Positions 38,001 through 51,203 of a stretch of DNA of 64,000 nucleotides are shown piece after piece. Origin of the DNA: Vicugna pacos (taxonomy: Eukaryota > Chordata > Mammalia > Artiodactyla > Camelidae). The notes beneath the pieces were generated by a model. The model saw only the letters and a list, made by a program, of their open reading frames with translations, did not search any database and was not told where the DNA came from. Each line of letters opens with the position of its first letter. The first letter of the stretch is position 1. A program made the position numbers and the translations under genes. The stretch spans positions 28,758,501 to 28,822,500 of the forward strand of contig NC_133002.1 of assembly GCF_048564905.1 (NCBI RefSeq), written 5' to 3'.

Positions 38001-38295
38001 ACAAGCTCCAACTCGCTTTTAAAGTGAAAACTGCAGGAAATTCAAACCGGCACTAGGAAGCACACGGAGAATCCAGAGTGAGTGTTTATCCTGCAACCCG
38101 TTCCCTTTATACCAGATGAACGAACGTCTTTCCAAATGCTCAGTTCTGAGAGTTATGCAAGTGTGAAAGCCGTCCTTCACCTAGCTAGATGGGAACACAA
38201 TTTTTCTCTTCAGTTGAAAACTCCCTCCTTACATATATATGGGGAGGTACAATCTTCAACACGGTTTTATAGTGAAAACTGCAGAAACTTCAAAC
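35069..38295 (+). repeat. HOR copy 6 (haplotype G-T)
   Basis: Full unit. Site A (37307) is G and site B (37912) is T. Confidence 0.95.
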
Positions 38296-41200
38296 CGGCA
38301 CTAGGAAACACACTGAGAAACCATAGTGAGTGTTTCTCCTGCAACACGTTCCATTTATGCTAGATGAACGAAAGTCTTTCCACATGCTCAGTTCTGAGAG
38401 TGAAGCTTGTGTGAAAGCCGTCCTTCATAAATCTTGTTGGGAACACAAAGTTTCTCTTCAGTTGCAAACCCACACCATACATATATATGGGGATATACAA
38501 GCTCCCAATTGGTTTTACCGTGAAAACTGCAGGAAGTTCAAAACGGCACTCAGAAACACACTGAGAAACCAGAGTAATTGTTTGTCGTATAAGCCGTTTC
38601 TTTTTGCTTGATGAACGAAGGTCTCTTCACATGCTCAGTTCTTAGGTTGAAGCGTGTGCGAAAGCCGTTCTTCACCTAGCTTGTTGGGAACACAATGTTT
38701 CTCTTCAATTGCAAACTCCACTCCATACAAATATATGGGGATTTACAAGCTCCAACTCGGTTTTACAGTGACAACTGTAGGAACTTCAAACTGGCACTAG
38801 GAAACACACTGAGAAACCAGAGTGAGTGTTTCTCCTGCAACACGTTCCCTTTGTGCTAGATGAATGAACGTCTCTCCACATGCTCTTTGCTGAGGGTAAA
38901 GAGTGTGTGAAAGCCGACCTTAAACTAGGTTGTTGGAACACAAAGTTTCTCTTCAGTTGCAAACTCCACTCCATACATATATATGGGTATGTACAAGCTC
39001 CAACTCGGTTTTACATTGAAACCTGCAGGTACTTCCGAATGGCACTAGGAAACACACTGTGATACCATAGGGTTTCTTTCTCCTGCAACGCCTTCCCTTT
39101 GTGCTAGATGAGCGAACGTTTGTCCACATGCTCATTTCTGAGAGTGAAGCATGTGTGAAAGCCATCCTTCACATAGATTGTTGGGAACACAAAGTTTCTC
39201 TTAAATTGAAAATATTACTTCTTACATATATATGGGGAAGAACAAGCTCCTAATCTGTTTTATAGTGAAAACTTCAGGAACTTCAAATCGGCACTGGGAA
39301 ACACACTGAGAAACAAGAGTAAGTGTTTCACCTGCAACCCGTTCCCTTAATGCTAGATGAACAAACGTTACTCCACGTGCTCACTTCTGAGAGTTAAGCA
39401 TTTGTGAATGCAGACTTTCACATATCTTGTTGGGAACACAAAGTATCCCTTCAGTTGCAAACTCCACTCCATACATAGATATGGGAGGTACAAACTCCAA
39501 CCCAAATTTACAGTGAAAACTGCAGGAACTTCAAGCCGGAAGGAGAAAACACACTGAGAAACGAGAATGAGTGTTTCTCTTGCAACACATTCCATCTGTG
39601 CTAATAAACGAACTTCTCTCCACTTGCTCAGTTCAAAGAGTTAAGAGTGTGTGAAAGCCGTCCTTCACCCAGCTTGTTGGGAACACAAAATTTCTCTTCA
39701 GTTGCAAACTCCACTCCATTCATATATATGGGGAAGTACAAGCTTCAACTCGGTTTTGCAGTGAAAACACATGAACTTCAAACCGGCACTAGGAAACACA
39801 CTGAGAAACCAGAGTGAGAGTTTCACCTACAACCCGTTCCCTGTGTTCTAGATGAAATAAAGTCTCTCCACGTGCTCAGTTCTGAGAGTTAAGCATGTGT
39901 GAAAGCCGTCCTTCACCTAGCTTGTTGGGAACAAAAAGTTTCTCTTCAGTTGCAAATTCCACTCCATTCATATATATAGGGAGGTACAAGTTCCAACTCT
40001 GTTTTACAGTGATAACTAGAGGAACGTCAAGCCAGCCAAAGGAAAAAACTTAGAAACTGGAGTGAGTGTTTATCCTGCTACCCATTCCATTTTTGCAAAA
40101 TGAATGAACGTCTCTCCATGTGCTCATTTCTGAGAGTTAAGCGTGTGTGAAAGCCTTCCTTCACCTAGCTTTTTGGGAACACAAAGTTTCTCTTCAGTTG
40201 CAAACTCCACTCCATACATATATATGGGGAGGTACAAGCCCCAACTCGGTTTTACAGTGAAAACTGCAGGAACTTCAAGCCGGCAAAAGGAAACACATGA
40301 GAAACCAGAGTGAAGGTTTCTCTTGTAACCCGTTCCCTTTGTGCAAGATAAACGAGCTTCTCTCAACGTGCTCTAGTTCTGAGAGATAAGCGTGTGTGAA
40401 AGCCGTCCTTCAAAAAGCTTGTTGGGAACACAAAGTTTCTCTTCAGTTGCAAACTCCACTCCATACATATATATGGGGTGGTACAAGCTTCAACTCGGTT
40501 TTACAGTGAAAACGCAGGAACTTCAAACCGGCAATAGAAAACACACTGAGAAACCAGAGTGAGTGTTTCTCCTGCAACCCATTCCCTTTATGCTAGATGA
40601 ATGAACGTCTCTCCACATGCTCATTTCTGAGAGTAAAGAGTGTGTGAAATCCGTCCTTCACCTAGCTTGTTGGGAACACAAAGTTTCTCTTCAGTTGCAA
40701 AATTCAGTTCATACATATATATGGGGAAGTACAGGAACCATGTAGGTTTTACAGTGAAAACTGCAGGAATGATAAACCGGCACTAGGAAACACACTGAGA
40801 AACCAGAGTAAATGTTTTTCCTGCAACCCGTTCCCTTTGTGCTACATGAAAGAACGTCTCTCCACATGCTCAGTTCTGAGAGTTAAGCGTGTGTGAAAGC
40901 CGTCCTTCACCTAACTTGTTGGGAACACAAAGTTTCTCTTCAGTTGCAAACTCCCCTCCATACATATTTATATGATGGTACAAACTCGAACTCGGTTTTA
41001 CAGTGAAAATGGTAGGAACTTTAAACCAGCACCTGGAAACACACTGATAAACCAGAGTGAGTGTTTCTCCTGCAAACCTTTCCCTTTGTGCTACATGAAC
41101 GAACGTCTTTCCACATGCTCAATTCTGAGATTTATTCGAGTGTGAAAGCAGAACTTCACCTTACTTGTTGGGAACACATTGTTTCTTTTCAGGGGCAAAA

Positions 41201-41522
41201 TCCCTCCATACATATATATGAGTTGGTACAAGCTCCAACTCGCTTTTAAAGTGAAAACTGCAGGAAATTCAAACCGGCACTAGGAAGCACACGGAGAATC
41301 CAGAGTGAGTGTTTATCCTGCAACCCGTTCCCTTTATACCAGATGAACGAACGTCTTTCCAAATGCTCAGTTCTGAGAGTTATGCAAGTGTGAAAGCCGT
41401 CCTTCACCTAGCTAGATGGGAACACAATTTTTCTCTTCAGTTGAAAACTCCCTCCTTACATATATATGGGGAGGTACAATCTTCAACACGGTTTTATAGT
41501 GAAAACTGCAGAAACTTCAAAC
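38296..41522 (+). repeat. HOR copy 7 (haplotype A-A)
   Basis: Full unit. Site A (40534) is A and site B (41139) is A. It shares its haplotype with copy 2 although four T-type copies lie between. Confidence 0.95.
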
Positions 41523-44500
41523 CGGCACTAGGAAACACACTGAGAAACCATAGTGAGTGTTTCTCCTGCAACACGTTCCATTTATGCTAGATGAACGAAA
41601 GTCTTTCCACATGCTCAGTTCTGAGAGTGAAGCTTGTGTGAAAGCCGTCCTTCATAAATCTTGTTGGGAACACAAAGTTTCTCTTCAGTTGCAAACCCAC
41701 ACCATACATATATATGGGGATATACAAGCTCCCAATTGGTTTTACCGTGAAAACTGCAGGAAGTTCAAAACGGCACTCAGAAACACACTGAGAAACCAGA
41801 GTAATTGTTTGTCGTATAAGCCGTTTCTTTTTGCTTGATGAACGAAGGTCTCTTCACATGCTCAGTTCTTAGGTTGAAGCGTGTGCGAAAGCCGTTCTTC
41901 ACCTAGCTTGTTGGGAACACAATGTTTCTCTTCAATTGCAAACTCCACTCCATACAAATATATGGGGATTTACAAGCTCCAACTCGGTTTTACAGTGACA
42001 ACTGTAGGAACTTCAAACTGGCACTAGGAAACACACTGAGAAACCAGAGTGAGTGTTTCTCCTGCAACACGTTCCCTTTGTGCTAGATGAATGAACGTCT
42101 CTCCACATGCTCTTTGCTGAGGGTAAAGAGTGTGTGAAAGCCGACCTTAAACTAGGTTGTTGGAACACAAAGTTTCTCTTCAGTTGCAAACTCCACTCCA
42201 TACATATATATGGGTATGTACAAGCTCCAACTCGGTTTTACATTGAAACCTGCAGGTACTTCCGAATGGCACTAGGAAACACACTGTGATACCATAGGGT
42301 TTCTTTCTCCTGCAACGCCTTCCCTTTGTGCTAGATGAGCGAACGTTTGTCCACATGCTCATTTCTGAGAGTGAAGCATGTGTGAAAGCCATCCTTCACA
42401 TAGATTGTTGGGAACACAAAGTTTCTCTTAAATTGAAAATATTACTTCTTACATATATATGGGGAAGAACAAGCTCCTAATCTGTTTTATAGTGAAAACT
42501 TCAGGAACTTCAAATCGGCACTGGGAAACACACTGAGAAACAAGAGTAAGTGTTTCACCTGCAACCCGTTCCCTTAATGCTAGATGAACAAACGTTACTC
42601 CACGTGCTCACTTCTGAGAGTTAAGCATTTGTGAATGCAGACTTTCACATATCTTGTTGGGAACACAAAGTATCCCTTCAGTTGCAAACTCCACTCCATA
42701 CATAGATATGGGAGGTACAAACTCCAACCCAAATTTACAGTGAAAACTGCAGGAACTTCAAGCCGGAAGGAGAAAACACACTGAGAAACGAGAATGAGTG
42801 TTTCTCTTGCAACACATTCCATCTGTGCTAATAAACGAACTTCTCTCCACTTGCTCAGTTCAAAGAGTTAAGAGTGTGTGAAAGCCGTCCTTCACCCAGC
42901 TTGTTGGGAACACAAAATTTCTCTTCAGTTGCAAACTCCACTCCATTCATATATATGGGGAAGTACAAGCTTCAACTCGGTTTTGCAGTGAAAACACATG
43001 AACTTCAAACCGGCACTAGGAAACACACTGAGAAACCAGAGTGAGAGTTTCACCTACAACCCGTTCCCTGTGTTCTAGATGAAATAAAGTCTCTCCACGT
43101 GCTCAGTTCTGAGAGTTAAGCATGTGTGAAAGCCGTCCTTCACCTAGCTTGTTGGGAACAAAAAGTTTCTCTTCAGTTGCAAATTCCACTCCATTCATAT
43201 ATATAGGGAGGTACAAGTTCCAACTCTGTTTTACAGTGATAACTAGAGGAACGTCAAGCCAGCCAAAGGAAAAAACTTAGAAACTGGAGTGAGTGTTTAT
43301 CCTGCTACCCATTCCATTTTTGCAAAATGAATGAACGTCTCTCCATGTGCTCATTTCTGAGAGTTAAGCGTGTGTGAAAGCCTTCCTTCACCTAGCTTTT
43401 TGGGAACACAAAGTTTCTCTTCAGTTGCAAACTCCACTCCATACATATATATGGGGAGGTACAAGCCCCAACTCGGTTTTACAGTGAAAACTGCAGGAAC
43501 TTCAAGCCGGCAAAAGGAAACACATGAGAAACCAGAGTGAAGGTTTCTCTTGTAACCCGTTCCCTTTGTGCAAGATAAACGAGCTTCTCTCAACGTGCTC
43601 TAGTTCTGAGAGATAAGCGTGTGTGAAAGCCGTCCTTCAAAAAGCTTGTTGGGAACACAAAGTTTCTCTTCAGTTGCAAACTCCACTCCATACATATATA
43701 TGGGGTGGTACAAGCTTCAACTCGGTTTTACAGTGAAAACGCAGGAACTTCAAACCGGCAGTAGAAAACACACTGAGAAACCAGAGTGAGTGTTTCTCCT
43801 GCAACCCATTCCCTTTATGCTAGATGAATGAACGTCTCTCCACATGCTCATTTCTGAGAGTAAAGAGTGTGTGAAATCCGTCCTTCACCTAGCTTGTTGG
43901 GAACACAAAGTTTCTCTTCAGTTGCAAAATTCAGTTCATACATATATATGGGGAAGTACAGGAACCATGTAGGTTTTACAGTGAAAACTGCAGGAATGAT
44001 AAACCGGCACTAGGAAACACACTGAGAAACCAGAGTAAATGTTTTTCCTGCAACCCGTTCCCTTTGTGCTACATGAAAGAACGTCTCTCCACATGCTCAG
44101 TTCTGAGAGTTAAGCGTGTGTGAAAGCCGTCCTTCACCTAACTTGTTGGGAACACAAAGTTTCTCTTCAGTTGCAAACTCCCCTCCATACATATTTATAT
44201 GATGGTACAAACTCGAACTCGGTTTTACAGTGAAAATGGTAGGAACTTTAAACCAGCACCTGGAAACACACTGATAAACCAGAGTGAGTGTTTCTCCTGC
44301 AAACCTTTCCCTTTGTGCTACATGAACGAACGTCTTTCCACATGCTCAATTCTGAGATTTATTCGTGTGTGAAAGCAGAACTTCACCTTACTTGTTGGGA
44401 ACACATTGTTTCTTTTCAGGGGCAAAATCCCTCCATACATATATATGAGTTGGTACAAGCTCCAACTCGCTTTTAAAGTGAAAACTGCAGGAAATTCAAA

Positions 44501-44749
44501 CCGGCACTAGGAAGCACACGGAGAATCCAGAGTGAGTGTTTATCCTGCAACCCGTTCCCTTTATACCAGATGAACGAACGTCTTTCCAAATGCTCAGTTC
44601 TGAGAGTTATGCAAGTGTGAAAGCCGTCCTTCACCTAGCTAGATGGGAACACAATTTTTCTCTTCAGTTGAAAACTCCCTCCTTACATATATATGGGGAG
44701 GTACAATCTTCAACACGGTTTTATAGTGAAAACTGCAGAAACTTCAAAC
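41523..44749 (+). repeat. HOR copy 8 (haplotype G-T)
   Basis: Full unit. Site A (43761) is G and site B (44366) is T. Same haplotype as copy 9. Confidence 0.95.
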
Positions 44750-47700
44750 CGGCACTAGGAAACACACTGAGAAACCATAGTGAGTGTTTCTCCTGCAACA
44801 CGTTCCATTTATGCTAGATGAACGAAAGTCTTTCCACATGCTCAGTTCTGAGAGTGAAGCTTGTGTGAAAGCCGTCCTTCATAAATCTTGTTGGGAACAC
44901 AAAGTTTCTCTTCAGTTGCAAACCCACACCATACATATATATGGGGATATACAAGCTCCCAATTGGTTTTACCGTGAAAACTGCAGGAAGTTCAAAACGG
45001 CACTCAGAAACACACTGAGAAACCAGAGTAATTGTTTGTCGTATAAGCCGTTTCTTTTTGCTTGATGAACGAAGGTCTCTTCACATGCTCAGTTCTTAGG
45101 TTGAAGCGTGTGCGAAAGCCGTTCTTCACCTAGCTTGTTGGGAACACAATGTTTCTCTTCAATTGCAAACTCCACTCCATACAAATATATGGGGATTTAC
45201 AAGCTCCAACTCGGTTTTACAGTGACAACTGTAGGAACTTCAAACTGGCACTAGGAAACACACTGAGAAACCAGAGTGAGTGTTTCTCCTGCAACACGTT
45301 CCCTTTGTGCTAGATGAATGAACGTCTCTCCACATGCTCTTTGCTGAGGGTAAAGAGTGTGTGAAAGCCGACCTTAAACTAGGTTGTTGGAACACAAAGT
45401 TTCTCTTCAGTTGCAAACTCCACTCCATACATATATATGGGTATGTACAAGCTCCAACTCGGTTTTACATTGAAACCTGCAGGTACTTCCGAATGGCACT
45501 AGGAAACACACTGTGATACCATAGGGTTTCTTTCTCCTGCAACGCCTTCCCTTTGTGCTAGATGAGCGAACGTTTGTCCACATGCTCATTTCTGAGAGTG
45601 AAGCATGTGTGAAAGCCATCCTTCACATAGATTGTTGGGAACACAAAGTTTCTCTTAAATTGAAAATATTACTTCTTACATATATATGGGGAAGAACAAG
45701 CTCCTAATCTGTTTTATAGTGAAAACTTCAGGAACTTCAAATCGGCACTGGGAAACACACTGAGAAACAAGAGTAAGTGTTTCACCTGCAACCCGTTCCC
45801 TTAATGCTAGATGAACAAACGTTACTCCACGTGCTCACTTCTGAGAGTTAAGCATTTGTGAATGCAGACTTTCACATATCTTGTTGGGAACACAAAGTAT
45901 CCCTTCAGTTGCAAACTCCACTCCATACATAGATATGGGAGGTACAAACTCCAACCCAAATTTACAGTGAAAACTGCAGGAACTTCAAGCCGGAAGGAGA
46001 AAACACACTGAGAAACGAGAATGAGTGTTTCTCTTGCAACACATTCCATCTGTGCTAATAAACGAACTTCTCTCCACTTGCTCAGTTCAAAGAGTTAAGA
46101 GTGTGTGAAAGCCGTCCTTCACCCAGCTTGTTGGGAACACAAAATTTCTCTTCAGTTGCAAACTCCACTCCATTCATATATATGGGGAAGTACAAGCTTC
46201 AACTCGGTTTTGCAGTGAAAACACATGAACTTCAAACCGGCACTAGGAAACACACTGAGAAACCAGAGTGAGAGTTTCACCTACAACCCGTTCCCTGTGT
46301 TCTAGATGAAATAAAGTCTCTCCACGTGCTCAGTTCTGAGAGTTAAGCATGTGTGAAAGCCGTCCTTCACCTAGCTTGTTGGGAACAAAAAGTTTCTCTT
46401 CAGTTGCAAATTCCACTCCATTCATATATATAGGGAGGTACAAGTTCCAACTCTGTTTTACAGTGATAACTAGAGGAACGTCAAGCCAGCCAAAGGAAAA
46501 AACTTAGAAACTGGAGTGAGTGTTTATCCTGCTACCCATTCCATTTTTGCAAAATGAATGAACGTCTCTCCATGTGCTCATTTCTGAGAGTTAAGCGTGT
46601 GTGAAAGCCTTCCTTCACCTAGCTTTTTGGGAACACAAAGTTTCTCTTCAGTTGCAAACTCCACTCCATACATATATATGGGGAGGTACAAGCCCCAACT
46701 CGGTTTTACAGTGAAAACTGCAGGAACTTCAAGCCGGCAAAAGGAAACACATGAGAAACCAGAGTGAAGGTTTCTCTTGTAACCCGTTCCCTTTGTGCAA
46801 GATAAACGAGCTTCTCTCAACGTGCTCTAGTTCTGAGAGATAAGCGTGTGTGAAAGCCGTCCTTCAAAAAGCTTGTTGGGAACACAAAGTTTCTCTTCAG
46901 TTGCAAACTCCACTCCATACATATATATGGGGTGGTACAAGCTTCAACTCGGTTTTACAGTGAAAACGCAGGAACTTCAAACCGGCAGTAGAAAACACAC
47001 TGAGAAACCAGAGTGAGTGTTTCTCCTGCAACCCATTCCCTTTATGCTAGATGAATGAACGTCTCTCCACATGCTCATTTCTGAGAGTAAAGAGTGTGTG
47101 AAATCCGTCCTTCACCTAGCTTGTTGGGAACACAAAGTTTCTCTTCAGTTGCAAAATTCAGTTCATACATATATATGGGGAAGTACAGGAACCATGTAGG
47201 TTTTACAGTGAAAACTGCAGGAATGATAAACCGGCACTAGGAAACACACTGAGAAACCAGAGTAAATGTTTTTCCTGCAACCCGTTCCCTTTGTGCTACA
47301 TGAAAGAACGTCTCTCCACATGCTCAGTTCTGAGAGTTAAGCGTGTGTGAAAGCCGTCCTTCACCTAACTTGTTGGGAACACAAAGTTTCTCTTCAGTTG
47401 CAAACTCCCCTCCATACATATTTATATGATGGTACAAACTCGAACTCGGTTTTACAGTGAAAATGGTAGGAACTTTAAACCAGCACCTGGAAACACACTG
47501 ATAAACCAGAGTGAGTGTTTCTCCTGCAAACCTTTCCCTTTGTGCTACATGAACGAACGTCTTTCCACATGCTCAATTCTGAGATTTATTCGTGTGTGAA
47601 AGCAGAACTTCACCTTACTTGTTGGGAACACATTGTTTCTTTTCAGGGGCAAAATCCCTCCATACATATATATGAGTTGGTACAAGCTCCAACTCGCTTT

Positions 47701-47976
47701 TAAAGTGAAAACTGCAGGAAATTCAAACCGGCACTAGGAAGCACACGGAGAATCCAGAGTGAGTGTTTATCCTGCAACCCGTTCCCTTTATACCAGATGA
47801 ACGAACGTCTTTCCAAATGCTCAGTTCTGAGAGTTATGCAAGTGTGAAAGCCGTCCTTCACCTAGCTAGATGGGAACACAATTTTTCTCTTCAGTTGAAA
47901 ACTCCCTCCTTACATATATATGGGGAGGTACAATCTTCAACACGGTTTTATAGTGAAAACTGCAGAAACTTCAAAC
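44750..47976 (+). repeat. HOR copy 9 (haplotype G-T)
   Basis: Full unit. Site A (46988) is G and site B (47593) is T. Confidence 0.95.
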
Positions 47977-50900
47977 CGGCACTAGGAAACACACTGAGAA
48001 ACCATAGTGAGTGTTTCTCCTGCAACACGTTCCATTTATGCTAGATGAACGAAAGTCTTTCCACATGCTCAGTTCTGAGAGTGAAGCTTGTGTGAAAGCC
48101 GTCCTTCATAAATCTTGTTGGGAACACAAAGTTTCTCTTCAGTTGCAAACCCACACCATACATATATATGGGGATATACAAGCTCCCAATTGGTTTTACC
48201 GTGAAAACTGCAGGAAGTTCAAAACGGCACTCAGAAACACACTGAGAAACCAGAGTAATTGTTTGTCGTATAAGCCGTTTCTTTTTGCTTGATGAACGAA
48301 GGTCTCTTCACATGCTCAGTTCTTAGGTTGAAGCGTGTGCGAAAGCCGTTCTTCACCTAGCTTGTTGGGAACACAATGTTTCTCTTCAATTGCAAACTCC
48401 ACTCCATACAAATATATGGGGATTTACAAGCTCCAACTCGGTTTTACAGTGACAACTGTAGGAACTTCAAACTGGCACTAGGAAACACACTGAGAAACCA
48501 GAGTGAGTGTTTCTCCTGCAACACGTTCCCTTTGTGCTAGATGAATGAACGTCTCTCCACATGCTCTTTGCTGAGGGTAAAGAGTGTGTGAAAGCCGACC
48601 TTAAACTAGGTTGTTGGAACACAAAGTTTCTCTTCAGTTGCAAACTCCACTCCATACATATATATGGGTATGTACAAGCTCCAACTCGGTTTTACATTGA
48701 AACCTGCAGGTACTTCCGAATGGCACTAGGAAACACACTGTGATACCATAGGGTTTCTTTCTCCTGCAACGCCTTCCCTTTGTGCTAGATGAGCGAACGT
48801 TTGTCCACATGCTCATTTCTGAGAGTGAAGCATGTGTGAAAGCCATCCTTCACATAGATTGTTGGGAACACAAAGTTTCTCTTAAATTGAAAATATTACT
48901 TCTTACATATATATGGGGAAGAACAAGCTCCTAATCTGTTTTATAGTGAAAACTTCAGGAACTTCAAATCGGCACTGGGAAACACACTGAGAAACAAGAG
49001 TAAGTGTTTCACCTGCAACCCGTTCCCTTAATGCTAGATGAACAAACGTTACTCCACGTGCTCACTTCTGAGAGTTAAGCATTTGTGAATGCAGACTTTC
49101 ACATATCTTGTTGGGAACACAAAGTATCCCTTCAGTTGCAAACTCCACTCCATACATAGATATGGGAGGTACAAACTCCAACCCAAATTTACAGTGAAAA
49201 CTGCAGGAACTTCAAGCCGGAAGGAGAAAACACACTGAGAAACGAGAATGAGTGTTTCTCTTGCAACACATTCCATCTGTGCTAATAAACGAACTTCTCT
49301 CCACTTGCTCAGTTCAAAGAGTTAAGAGTGTGTGAAAGCCGTCCTTCACCCAGCTTGTTGGGAACACAAAATTTCTCTTCAGTTGCAAACTCCACTCCAT
49401 TCATATATATGGGGAAGTACAAGCTTCAACTCGGTTTTGCAGTGAAAACACATGAACTTCAAACCGGCACTAGGAAACACACTGAGAAACCAGAGTGAGA
49501 GTTTCACCTACAACCCGTTCCCTGTGTTCTAGATGAAATAAAGTCTCTCCACGTGCTCAGTTCTGAGAGTTAAGCATGTGTGAAAGCCGTCCTTCACCTA
49601 GCTTGTTGGGAACAAAAAGTTTCTCTTCAGTTGCAAATTCCACTCCATTCATATATATAGGGAGGTACAAGTTCCAACTCTGTTTTACAGTGATAACTAG
49701 AGGAACGTCAAGCCAGCCAAAGGAAAAAACTTAGAAACTGGAGTGAGTGTTTATCCTGCTACCCATTCCATTTTTGCAAAATGAATGAACGTCTCTCCAT
49801 GTGCTCATTTCTGAGAGTTAAGCGTGTGTGAAAGCCTTCCTTCACCTAGCTTTTTGGGAACACAAAGTTTCTCTTCAGTTGCAAACTCCACTCCATACAT
49901 ATATATGGGGAGGTACAAGCCCCAACTCGGTTTTACAGTGAAAACTGCAGGAACTTCAAGCCGGCAAAAGGAAACACATGAGAAACCAGAGTGAAGGTTT
50001 CTCTTGTAACCCGTTCCCTTTGTGCAAGATAAACGAGCTTCTCTCAACGTGCTCTAGTTCTGAGAGATAAGCGTGTGTGAAAGCCGTCCTTCAAAAAGCT
50101 TGTTGGGAACACAAAGTTTCTCTTCAGTTGCAAACTCCACTCCATACATATATATGGGGTGGTACAAGCTTCAACTCGGTTTTACAGTGAAAACGCAGGA
50201 ACTTCAAACCGGCAGTAGAAAACACACTGAGAAACCAGAGTGAGTGTTTCTCCTGCAACCCATTCCCTTTATGCTAGATGAATGAACGTCTCTCCACATG
50301 CTCATTTCTGAGAGTAAAGAGTGTGTGAAATCCGTCCTTCACCTAGCTTGTTGGGAACACAAAGTTTCTCTTCAGTTGCAAAATTCAGTTCATACATATA
50401 TATGGGGAAGTACAGGAACCATGTAGGTTTTACAGTGAAAACTGCAGGAATGATAAACCGGCACTAGGAAACACACTGAGAAACCAGAGTAAATGTTTTT
50501 CCTGCAACCCGTTCCCTTTGTGCTACATGAAAGAACGTCTCTCCACATGCTCAGTTCTGAGAGTTAAGCGTGTGTGAAAGCCGTCCTTCACCTAACTTGT
50601 TGGGAACACAAAGTTTCTCTTCAGTTGCAAACTCCCCTCCATACATATTTATATGATGGTACAAACTCGAACTCGGTTTTACAGTGAAAATGGTAGGAAC
50701 TTTAAACCAGCACCTGGAAACACACTGATAAACCAGAGTGAGTGTTTCTCCTGCAAACCTTTCCCTTTGTGCTACATGAACGAACGTCTTTCCACATGCT
50801 CAATTCTGAGATTTATTCGAGTGTGAAAGCAGAACTTCACCTTACTTGTTGGGAACACATTGTTTCTTTTCAGGGGCAAAATCCCTCCATACATATATAT

Positions 50901-51203
50901 GAGTTGGTACAAGCTCCAACTCGCTTTTAAAGTGAAAACTGCAGGAAATTCAAACCGGCACTAGGAAGCACACGGAGAATCCAGAGTGAGTGTTTATCCT
51001 GCAACCCGTTCCCTTTATACCAGATGAACGAACGTCTTTCCAAATGCTCAGTTCTGAGAGTTATGCAAGTGTGAAAGCCGTCCTTCACCTAGCTAGATGG
51101 GAACACAATTTTTCTCTTCAGTTGAAAACTCCCTCCTTACATATATATGGGGAGGTACAATCTTCAACACGGTTTTATAGTGAAAACTGCAGAAACTTCA
51201 AAC
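47977..51203 (+). repeat. HOR copy 10 (haplotype G-A)
   Basis: Full unit. Site A (50215) is G and site B (50820) is A. It shares its haplotype only with copy 1. Confidence 0.95.
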